DNA of 5,634 nt, taken from positions 1-5,634 of the forward strand of contig CAAFWX010000001.1 in the NCBI GenBank assembly GCA_900766795.1. Direction: 5' to 3'. Positions 1 through 5,006 of this stretch are shown here, in pieces. Position 1 is the first letter of the stretch, and every line of letters starts with the position of its first letter. This stretch comes from Oscillospiraceae bacterium (GTDB taxonomy: Bacteria > Bacillota_A > Clostridia > Oscillospirales > Ruminococcaceae). The notes below the pieces were generated by a model. The model had not been told where the DNA came from and searched no databases. It was given only the letters and a program-made list of their open reading frames with translations. Position numbers and translations under genes: made by a program.

Positions 1-798
1 GTAGTTGTACTGGCGGGTCACGCTGTGGGGTATCTTCATGATATTCACAAGCTCGTCTATCATGATGACAAGCCCCTTGTAGCCCGCGCTTACAAGAAAC
101 GCCGTAAGCAGCTTGATATAGTCGTACCAGTTATCGTCGGTTATCAGCGCGTTTATGCCGAGGTCGTTTTTGGCTTCGGTTCGCGTGGGGTATTCCCCGC
201 GAAGCCAGCGTACAACGCACGCCATCTTCTCGTCATTACCGTCGCGGAAAGCGCGGTAGTAGGCATTGATGACCGTGGCAAAGTCGAAGCCGTGCACCAT
301 GTCCGAAAGGTTGCCTATCTTCGCGTAAATCTTCTTCTCCACCGCCACGTCAAAGAACGGGTCGGAGGGCGCGGTGCCCTCCTGAACCACCTCTGTGCGC
401 ACGCCGTTTATCCACTTCTCCAGAATAAGAGGAAGCGCGCCGCCGTCGGGCTTTGCCTTGACGGAAAGATTGCGCATAAGCTCGCGGTAGGTCGCAAGCC
501 CCTGTCCCTTTGTTCCCATCAGACGGCGCTCGGGCGAGAGGTCTGCGTCAGCCGCCGCGAAGCCCCTGTCCATGACGTGCTGGCGCATTGTCTGGAGCAG
601 GAAGCTTTTTCCGCTTCCGTATTTTCCCACAATGAAGCGGAAGAAAGCGCCGCCCTCCTCGGTGATGTCAACATCGTGGAGAAGCGCGGAGATTTCCGCT
701 GTACGTCCCACCGCAATATATCCCAGACCTGTTCTCGGCACAACGCCGCCCTTAAGCGCGTTGATTATTCCCGAAGCAATTCTCTTTGGCACTTGCAT
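1..798 (-). CDS. DUF2791/BrxD-like P-loop ATPase, N-terminal part (gene continues past the left edge)
   Basis: The reading frame is open on the minus strand from an ATG at 798-796 to the window edge (266 codons, no stop). An AAAGGA ribosome binding site lies 9 nt upstream (808-813). A Walker A motif GKYGSGKS is at residues 58-65 (604-627), and a Walker B motif, hydrophobic run then DE, at residues 243-249 (52-72). The N-terminal block KGGVVPRTGLGYIAVGR (16-32), the DADLSPERRL block (84-93) and the GYKGLVIMIDELVNI region match from memory the ATP-binding DUF2791 family (PF10923). This is the BrxD-type ATPase of some BREX systems. In Firmicutes it also occurs in operons with TerB-domain proteins and a DEAD/DEAH helicase. 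Family members are about 430-450 residues, so roughly 40% is missing. It is expected to be cytoplasmic, and no signal or membrane segment is seen. Assignment to the family is firm; the role in phage defence is inference, since its partners are not visible. Confidence 0.88.
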   Translation of the reverse strand, partial: MQVPKRIASGIINALKGGVVPRTGLGYIAVGRTAEISALLHDVDITEEGGAFFRFIVGKYGSGKSFLLQTMRQHVMDRGFAAADADLSPERRLMGTKGQGLATYRELMRNLSVKAKPDGGALPLILEKWINGVRTEVVQEGTAPSDPFFDVAVEKKIYAKIGNLSDMVHGFDFATVINAYYRAFRDGNDEKMACVVRWLRGEYPTRTEAKNDLGINALITDDNWYDYIKLLTAFLVSAGYKGLVIMIDELVNIMKIPHSVTRQYNY

Positions 799-857
799 GT
801 TACAGCTTCCTTTCTTTGGCAAATTTATCCGATTTCCGTTTACACAACAACATCAAA

Positions 858-870
858 AGATATAATATCT
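858..870. promoter_or_regulatory. AT-rich dyad near the ATPase transcription start, possible operator
   Basis: AGATAT (858-863) and ATATCT (865-870) form a perfect 6-bp inverted repeat around a single A. It lies immediately downstream of the leftward -10 element, where the transcript would start. Its position suits a repressor site, but an AT-rich dyad this short can occur by chance. Confidence 0.2.
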
Positions 871-899
871 ATTATACCACAGGAAACATTTATTTGCAA
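871..899 (-). promoter_or_regulatory. SigA-type extended -10 promoter for the DUF2791 ATPase gene
   Basis: Read on the minus strand, TTGCAA (894-899) is separated by 17 nt from a perfect TATAAT (871-876), preceded by TGG as an extended -10. The predicted start near 864 gives a leader of about 66 nt before the ATG at 798. Confidence 0.8.
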
Positions 900-961
900 C
901 TATATAAAAGACACACTTTTAAAAGGCGCGTAATTTGTCGAAGAATACAACACATTTGCTC

Positions 962-990
962 TTGCAAACGGGGAAAAAGTATGGTATAAT
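962..990 (+). promoter_or_regulatory. SigA-type extended -10 promoter for the HExxH protein gene
   Basis: TTGCAA (962-967), a 17-nt spacer and a perfect TATAAT (985-990) with TGG just before it (982-984). The predicted start near 997 gives a leader of about 37 nt. Hexamers, spacer length and extended -10 are the same as in the divergent ATPase promoter. Confidence 0.82.
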
Positions 991-1017
991 GAAAACAGTT
1001 GAAGCTATCTTAATCTG

Positions 1018-1024
1018 AAAGGAG
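1018..1024 (+). promoter_or_regulatory. Ribosome binding site deciding the start at 1034
   Basis: AAAGGAG at 1018-1024 is 9 nt from the ATG at 1034. An in-frame TTG at 1025 directly abuts this site and cannot be the start, so the shorter form is chosen. Confidence 0.8.
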
Positions 1025-1033
1025 TTGTTTGGC

Positions 1034-1630
1034 ATGGGTGCAATGGCAGTGGGTGCAAACGGATATCAGAGCAAAGCGGCTTTTTCCGCAGGCGTCGGAA
1101 ATCCTGTCGGCGGCGCGACGCGCGACAGTCTTGAGTCCACGCTGAACAAGCTCAAGCAGCAGCGTGACGAGATAAAGCAGGAAAAGGACCGCACGAATGA
1201 TTCCGCACTGAACACGAGGATAACAAATCTTGAACAGCGCATACAGACCCTGCAATCGCGCATCGAAAAGCTTAAGGAGAAGCAGGACGGCGAATGCCAG
1301 ACCTGCGAGAACAGAAAATATCAGGACGGCTCGGACGACCCCGGGGTTTCCTTTAAAACTGCGGGGAGGATTGCTCCGGAAGCTGCGGAAGCGGTGGTGC
1401 GCGGTCACGAGAACGAGCACGTTGTGCGCGACCAAGCGGAAGCCGACCGCGAGGGCAGAGAGGTTGTTTCCCAGAGCGTGCGCATAAAGCACGGAATCTG
1501 CCCCGAATGCGGAAAGACCTATGTTACGGGCGGCGTCACCGAAACCGTCACGAGAGCTAAGCGCGACACGCGGTTTGATGTCGGAACAGAATCCACTAAG
1601 CGTGGAAATCTGCTTAACACGGTTGCATAA
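1034..1630 (+). CDS. Putative HExxH metalloprotease-like protein with coiled coil and two CxxC pairs (SprA-related-like)
   Basis: The predicted product is 198 residues. A low-complexity Gly/Ala-rich head (1-28) precedes a charged coiled-coil helix (about 31-84, rich in K, E, Q and L). A CQTC pair follows at 88-91, then HENEH, an HExxH-type zinc site, at 125-129 within VVRGHENEHVVRDQ. A CPEC pair lies at 156-159, followed by TYVTGGVTETVT. The VRxHExxH context resembles the SprA-related putative metalloprotease family (PF12118), although that match is from memory. The paired CxxC motifs suggest a second, structural zinc site; this is inference. There is no signal peptide or membrane segment, so it is likely cytoplasmic. 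It has its own promoter and terminator and so appears monocistronic. It diverges from the DUF2791 ATPase gene. Protease activity is unproven, and the true role is unknown. Confidence 0.75.
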   Translation: MGAMAVGANGYQSKAAFSAGVGNPVGGATRDSLESTLNKLKQQRDEIKQEKDRTNDSALNTRITNLEQRIQTLQSRIEKLKEKQDGECQTCENRKYQDGSDDPGVSFKTAGRIAPEAAEAVVRGHENEHVVRDQAEADREGREVVSQSVRIKHGICPECGKTYVTGGVTETVTRAKRDTRFDVGTESTKRGNLLNTVA

Positions 1631-1636
1631 ATATTA

Positions 1637-1665
1637 ACGGGCGAACCTTTGTTCGCCCGTTTTTT
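1637..1665 (+). terminator. Intrinsic terminator of the HExxH gene, possibly also serving the convergent glycosidase gene
   Basis: A perfect 10-bp stem (1637-1646 with 1651-1660) with a CTTT loop is followed by six T residues (1660-1665), 6 nt after the stop codon at 1630. The convergent gene's stop is at 1671-1673. On the minus strand the hairpin is followed by the U-rich stretch TAATATTTAT, so it may terminate in both directions, more weakly leftward. Confidence 0.92.
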
Positions 1666-1670
1666 CTGTG

Positions 1671-2636
1671 TTATTTCGTGTACCACTTTTTCAGCACCTG
1701 CTCGGCTTTTTTGCCGTAGATGGTGAAATCGCGGTTTTCGTGAATCCTGTCATCGGGGGTCAGGCGCGCTTTCCAGTCCCACCAGAAAAAGCCGCTGAAC
1801 CACTCCTCGTCCCAGAAGGTGCGCAATGCGCTTTCGTAGAAGTCCGCCTGTTCGTCCTCGTCGCAGGGTATCTCGGGGCGGTTTCTGAAATCATAGGGGT
1901 ATTTTGAGCAGCCGTGCTCGTTTCGCACGCCAATCTCCGCCATCATGATGGGCTTGTCGTAATACCTGTGCATTTTGGCAAGGGTTTCCTTTACTCTGCT
2001 CCAGGATTCCAGCATTCTGTCAATGCCGACGTCCACCCCGTCCGTCACGCGGTAGTAGCCCGAAACGCCGATAACATCGACTTCGCCCAGCCACGGGTAC
2101 TTGAACTCGTCGCCGTGGTTAATGTTGTGCATGACAAGCCCGTGATACACCTCGCGCACCTTTGCGATAAGCTCAATGCAGCGCTCGGTGTTGACGTCCA
2201 TGCCGTCCATCTCGCAGCCCGTGCAGAACATCTCGCAGCCCGTTTTCTCCGCAATGCGCGCATAGTGCAGCAGAAACTCGGTGTAGCTTCTGAACCAGCG
2301 GTCGTTGTAGTCGATTCGGCTCTCGTCGGTGAAGTGAATCCTTGCCCGCCATACTCCGTCAAGACAATCCACCATCGGCTTTAAGCAAACTTTCATGCCA
2401 AGCTTTTTTGCGTAGCCCACGGCAAAGGCAATGTCCTCGTCCGTCTGCGTCCTGCCGTAGACGGGGTGAACCATTGTGGAGTAAAAGTGCTCCTGAAACG
2501 CATTCACCGGAATGCAAATCCAGTCAAGCCCGTTGGAGTGAAGCCGCTCCATTGAGCGCATTGCTTCCTCGGTCTGATACGCTCCGCTGCCCGCGAAAAA
2601 TCCCCATGTATAACCCTTGCAGAATAGTCTTTCCAT
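1671..2636 (-). CDS. GH113-like (clan GH-A) glycoside hydrolase, cytoplasmic
   Basis: The predicted product is 321 residues. The ATG at 2636 is chosen because AAGGAG (2643-2648) lies 6 nt upstream; an in-frame ATG at 2666 would add 10 residues but has no comparable site. The protein looks like a (beta/alpha)8 glycosidase of clan GH-A, closest to family GH113 (beta-mannanase type). Motifs seen are KGYTWGFF near the N-terminus (7-14) and GCEMDG with the likely acid/base Glu142. PIMMAEIGVR carries the likely nucleophile Glu234, and GFFWWDW (282-288) is typical of the last strand. There is no signal peptide, so it should act on imported oligosaccharides, perhaps manno-oligosaccharides; the substrate is inference. 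Ten cysteines are unusual for such an enzyme but fit a cytoplasmic anaerobe protein. No transporter or sugar regulator is adjacent. Fold and catalytic residues are well supported; the exact family is less certain. Confidence 0.85.
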   Translation of the reverse strand: MERLFCKGYTWGFFAGSGAYQTEEAMRSMERLHSNGLDWICIPVNAFQEHFYSTMVHPVYGRTQTDEDIAFAVGYAKKLGMKVCLKPMVDCLDGVWRARIHFTDESRIDYNDRWFRSYTEFLLHYARIAEKTGCEMFCTGCEMDGMDVNTERCIELIAKVREVYHGLVMHNINHGDEFKYPWLGEVDVIGVSGYYRVTDGVDVGIDRMLESWSRVKETLAKMHRYYDKPIMMAEIGVRNEHGCSKYPYDFRNRPEIPCDEDEQADFYESALRTFWDEEWFSGFFWWDWKARLTPDDRIHENRDFTIYGKKAEQVLKKWYTK

Positions 2637-2642
2637 GTTCTT

Positions 2643-2648
2643 CTCCTT
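2643..2648 (-). promoter_or_regulatory. Ribosome binding site deciding the start of the glycosidase
   Basis: AAGGAG on the minus strand is 6 nt before the ATG at 2636. It lies inside the N-terminal extension implied by the longer in-frame start at 2666, which argues for the shorter protein. Confidence 0.8.
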
Positions 2649-2670
2649 GCATTTTTTATTGTACAATTAG

Positions 2671-2699
2671 ATTTTAGCATGACAAGACAAAAAATACAA
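2671..2699 (-). promoter_or_regulatory. SigA-type promoter for the glycosidase gene
   Basis: On the minus strand, TTGTAT (2694-2699), a 17-nt spacer and TAAAAT (2671-2676) preceded by TGC as an extended -10. It begins 17 nt after the yqfD stop codon, so the glycosidase can be transcribed independently of the sporulation operon. The predicted start near 2664 gives a leader of about 28 nt and lies downstream of the alternative ATG at 2666, which further supports the start at 2636. Confidence 0.65.
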
Positions 2700-2715
2700 G
2701 GGGGTAACAAAAAAA

Positions 2716-3900
2716 CTATTCCATCTCAATCTCCTGAGGCACGGCGATGTTTCCGCGCAGGGTATATTCCGCGACAAGCCGCACCCCGTCCTCCTCGGGG
2801 TAGTATTTTTCCTCGCAGGCGGTGATTTCATAGTCGCCGTAGAAATTCTCCTCGTAGGCGGCGCGCTGCTTTGCAAGCTCCGCTGTGCAGTCGGACGGAG
2901 AACGCGTGATTTCTGCCTCGCGGTATGTGGTGAATGTTCCCGTCCGTATCTTGAATGGCATTTCCACGCCGCCCCAAAACACGAGATTAGTTTCCTCGGA
3001 ATAAACCGCGTCCTCCACAAACGCTTTTCCGAAGTAAAGCGGGTATACATCATCACGAAGAATAATGCTTTTGAACACTGTCTTTTCCCCGTCGGCAATA
3101 TTCAGCGTTTCGCGAAACGGCACAAAAAACTCCTTTGTTTCATGGAACTCGCCGATAATCTCCGCGTCCGAGCGGACGAAAAGCACATTCCCTCCGCCGT
3201 CGGGCACTGTGCCGCTGACAAGCAGCCCACCCTTGTTTGTGCCGCTGCCTGTCAGAAGCACCGAGCTGCCCTTTCGCACCGTCTGCCCGACAATCACCGC
3301 CGCGCGGGATGCTATAAGGTTTCGCGGCTTTGAGTTGTCCTCCATTTCGGGCACCTCGGTGCCGTATTCGATGTGAGCGTAAACGCGGTTTCCAACCAGC
3401 GAAACATCTGCCCACGCGATGTTTTCTACGCTCAGCTTCAGGTCGTACTCCGCAAGGTCGGTTTGAAGATTCTCCTTGTCCGCGCCCTCGGTTATCCCGT
3501 ATTTTGCGAGAATGGGAAGCACCACTCCCTCGGGAGCGCCCTCAACGACAATGCTCTCCACCCGCGATTGATGAAAGGTGAGCAGCCCCATGAAAACCAG
3601 CAGCCCCACATAAAGCCCGAATCGGCGGCTGTACCTTGACAAAAGGAAATACAGCCCGCGCCGCTTTCCCGCTTTAAGGCGCACGCCGCGCTTTCGGGCT
3701 GCTTTTGAAGCGCGGTAGTAGTCCAGCGGCGATATCTCCCCGCTTATTATTCCTCCCTCCAGCCGCACTCCCCGCAGCGGGATATCCTGCTCAATCAGGT
3801 CCGTGAGCAGCTTTTCCTGAAACCCTCCCCAGCCGGTAAATGTAAGCCTGCCGAAATACAGCCCCCTGCCCGACGATGAGATTTTGTCCTTTTTCTTCAT
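2716..3900 (-). CDS. yqfD: Sporulation protein YqfD
   Basis: The predicted product is 394 residues, close to the usual length of the family (PF06898). A cytoplasmic N-terminal domain contains GVRLEGG (44-50) and the basic block RKRGVRLKAGKRRGLYF (69-85). One membrane segment follows at about 94-109. The remainder is an extracytoplasmic part with a POTRA-like start (VESIVVEG), then SKPRNLIASRAAVIVGQTV and the GGLLVSGTV block typical of YqfD. In Bacillus subtilis yqfC and yqfD belong to the SigE (mother-cell) regulon, and the protein is expected in the membrane around the forespore; its exact function is not established. The start overlaps the yqfC stop by 4 nt (ATGA), and GGAGG lies 10 nt upstream (3911-3915), indicating translational coupling. 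Unusually, phoH does not follow; a glycosidase gene does. Confidence 0.93.
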   Translation of the reverse strand: MKKKDKISSSGRGLYFGRLTFTGWGGFQEKLLTDLIEQDIPLRGVRLEGGIISGEISPLDYYRASKAARKRGVRLKAGKRRGLYFLLSRYSRRFGLYVGLLVFMGLLTFHQSRVESIVVEGAPEGVVLPILAKYGITEGADKENLQTDLAEYDLKLSVENIAWADVSLVGNRVYAHIEYGTEVPEMEDNSKPRNLIASRAAVIVGQTVRKGSSVLLTGSGTNKGGLLVSGTVPDGGGNVLFVRSDAEIIGEFHETKEFFVPFRETLNIADGEKTVFKSIILRDDVYPLYFGKAFVEDAVYSEETNLVFWGGVEMPFKIRTGTFTTYREAEITRSPSDCTAELAKQRAAYEENFYGDYEITACEEKYYPEEDGVRLVAEYTLRGNIAVPQEIEME

Positions 3901-4157
3901 GTTGCGGTTTCCTCCAGAGTGAGTGAATGTATCCTGCCCGTAATGCGCACTCCCTGCGCGCCGAAGCTTTCCAGCATAAGCGGAGCGCCCGCCACTGTAA
4001 CGTTCATTCCGTACACCTGCAAGGTGATAAAGTTTTCGTCATATCCGCTTACCCCGCGGCAGTTCTCCACAAGAAGCTCGTTCCCGTTCAGCAGGGTAAT
4101 GCTGCTTCGCCGCTCGCCCGCTTCCCCGAGATTAATCAGCTTTTCCTTTATGCTCAT
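3897..4157 (-). CDS. yqfC: Sporulation protein YqfC (YabP/YqfC family)
   Basis: The predicted product is 86 residues. The ATG at 4157 is chosen because GGAGG (4165-4169) is 7 nt upstream; a longer in-frame start at 4223 would place this site inside the coding region. The sequence follows the YabP/YqfC pattern (PF07873): an ITLLNGNELLVENCRGVSGY block (20-39), the central FITLQVYGMNVTVAG, and a C-terminal VRITGRIHSLTLEE. It is small and soluble with no membrane segment, and predicted to consist mainly of beta strands. In B. subtilis the homologue is under SigE control and is encoded with yqfD. Here the two genes overlap by 4 nt and almost certainly form one operon. The molecular role of YqfC is not established. 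Confidence 0.9.
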   Translation of the reverse strand: MSIKEKLINLGEAGERRSSITLLNGNELLVENCRGVSGYDENFITLQVYGMNVTVAGAPLMLESFGAQGVRITGRIHSLTLEETAT

Positions 4158-4164
4158 AGTTCCA

Positions 4165-4169
4165 CCTCC
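4165..4169 (-). promoter_or_regulatory. Ribosome binding site deciding the yqfC start
   Basis: GGAGG on the minus strand is 7 nt from the ATG at 4157, the only good ribosome binding site for any start in this frame. Confidence 0.8.
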
Positions 4170-4182
4170 CACAACTTGTCTA

Positions 4183-4211
4183 TTTATATGCGGATTATTG
4201 CCGCAAAATGA
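4183..4211 (-). promoter_or_regulatory. Probable SigE-type promoter for yqfC-yqfD
   Basis: On the minus strand, TCATTTT (4205-4211) is followed after 14 nt by CATATAAA (4183-4190). This resembles the SigE consensus, an ATATT-like -35 and CATACAAT-like -10 with about 14 nt between. It fits the known SigE control of yqfCD in Bacillus. The predicted start near 4176 gives a leader of about 18 nt. No good SigA promoter is seen for this operon. Confidence 0.6.
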
Positions 4212-4214
4212 CCC

Positions 4215-4235
4215 GAAACGCAATTTGTGCGTTTC
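4215..4235. repeat. Short inverted repeat upstream of the yqfC promoter
   Basis: GAAACGCA (4215-4222) and TGCGTTTC (4228-4235) form a perfect 8-bp stem with a 5-nt loop. No T-run follows on either strand, so it is not a convincing terminator. It sits just upstream of the SigE-like -35 and next to GGTCGCCCCTACA (4240-4252), a string reminiscent of dispersed palindromic repeats in gut Clostridia. Confidence 0.45.
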
Positions 4236-4293
4236 CTGTGGTCGCCCCTACAAAAATCTCTCCGATGAAATGAACACAAAACGATTTCCGCGC

Positions 4294-4322
4294 TTTACAA
4301 ATCCGCAGAAATGTGCTATAAT
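4294..4322 (+). promoter_or_regulatory. SigA-type extended -10 promoter for the membrane protein gene and lepA
   Basis: TTTACA (4294-4299), a 17-nt spacer and a perfect TATAAT (4317-4322) preceded by TGC (4314-4316). The predicted start near 4329 gives a leader of about 41 nt before the ATG at 4370. Confidence 0.82.
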
Positions 4323-4369
4323 GTATTATGTATCTTTACGCATAATCCGAACCCCACGAAAGGAATAAT

Positions 4370-4984
4370 ATGTCAAAAGCAAAGGAACTTTTCCTGAAAT
4401 GCCTGCCAATGCTTATCGTGATTGTTTCAACGGGAATTTTCGCGCTGGCAGTGAAACTTGTTATAGGGCACTTCTATGCGCCCTCTGACACGGTTTACAA
4501 GAAAACCTACGGCGAGGAAAGCTTCACGGTTGTACACTGCAAGCAGACCTCCGAGAACTACTATTACGTCTACGACGGGGACTTTGTGTATGTTCCCGAG
4601 GACTACGACAATGCCGCAGGCGAGCACGACAGGGCGCACTGGAACGGCGAACCCATCGTGTATTTCATTCTGAACGAAACCGCGCTCAACATGGACACCA
4701 CCGTTGTGAAAACCGTCATGAACGGAAACGGGCTGACAGTTGTGCAGTTCGGCGAGTTCATGCTTTACAGGCTTGAGGGGCAGTACGGCGTGTTTGCGCC
4801 GCTTCGCGACTACAAGGAGAGCGCCACCTCCCGCAAAAACGACCTGTACGTTGTCCGTCAGCTTATGAAAAACGACAACTATCTGAACTTCGACCTGCCC
4901 ACATGGGAAACCGAGGAGGGCTTTCTTGAACGGCTGGAAAAAATCGAGTGGTATCTTGACACGGAATACATCGAGGACAATTAA
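4370..4984 (+). CDS. Unrecognised membrane-anchored protein upstream of lepA
   Basis: The predicted product is 204 residues. Start support comes from AAAGGA at 4359-4364, 5 nt before the ATG. A short basic head (KAKELFLK) precedes one hydrophobic segment at about residues 12-33, with no lipobox or clear cleavage site, so it is most likely a signal anchor with the remaining 170 residues outside the membrane. That part is rich in aromatic and acidic residues (for example YYYVYDGDFVYVPEDYD at 63-79) and ends in an acidic tail (WYLDTEYIEDN). I do not recognise a family or catalytic motif. The gene has its own promoter and is followed after 22 nt by lepA without a terminator, so the two are probably co-transcribed. 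A functional link to LepA is not implied. Confidence 0.85.
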   Translation: MSKAKELFLKCLPMLIVIVSTGIFALAVKLVIGHFYAPSDTVYKKTYGEESFTVVHCKQTSENYYYVYDGDFVYVPEDYDNAAGEHDRAHWNGEPIVYFILNETALNMDTTVVKTVMNGNGLTVVQFGEFMLYRLEGQYGVFAPLRDYKESATSRKNDLYVVRQLMKNDNYLNFDLPTWETEEGFLERLEKIEWYLDTEYIEDN

Positions 4985-4990
4985 CTACTG

Positions 4991-4996
4991 AAAGGA
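4991..4996 (+). promoter_or_regulatory. Ribosome binding site supporting the TTG start of lepA
   Basis: AAAGGA lies 10 nt before the TTG at 5007. No in-frame ATG or GTG exists between this site and the conserved IRNF(C)[10 protein letters not shown] segment, so TTG is the only workable start. Confidence 0.8.
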
Positions 4997-5006
4997 AGAA
5001 AAATTC

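Noticed and set aside
25..933. A 302-residue open frame on the plus strand across the ATPase region
   Set aside because: It is antisense to the DUF2791 ATPase, which has intact Walker motifs and a good ribosome binding site; the plus-strand translation has no recognisable domain and ends in low-quality intergenic sequence.
1010..1492. A 160-residue minus-strand frame opposite the HExxH gene
   Set aside because: It is a shadow of the coding strand, with no ribosome binding site; its leucine/valine-rich look comes from reverse-complementing charged coiled-coil codons.
2214..2237. CxxxCxxC in the glycosidase (Cys134, Cys138, Cys141), the spacing of a radical SAM cluster
   Set aside because: It sits directly before the GH-A acid/base Glu142 in a segment conserved in this glycosidase type; no other radical SAM feature is present.
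1914..2384. A 156-residue plus-strand frame opposite the glycosidase
   Set aside because: It is antisense to a gene with clear catalytic motifs, and has no promoter or ribosome binding site of its own.
4158..4369. A riboswitch or T-box in the intergenic region before the membrane protein gene
   Set aside because: The predicted leader is only about 41 nt and contains no terminator or T-box sequence.
4358..4984. Lipoprotein reading of the membrane protein (Cys11 near the N-terminus)
   Set aside because: Cys11 lies before, not after, the hydrophobic segment and there is no lipobox.
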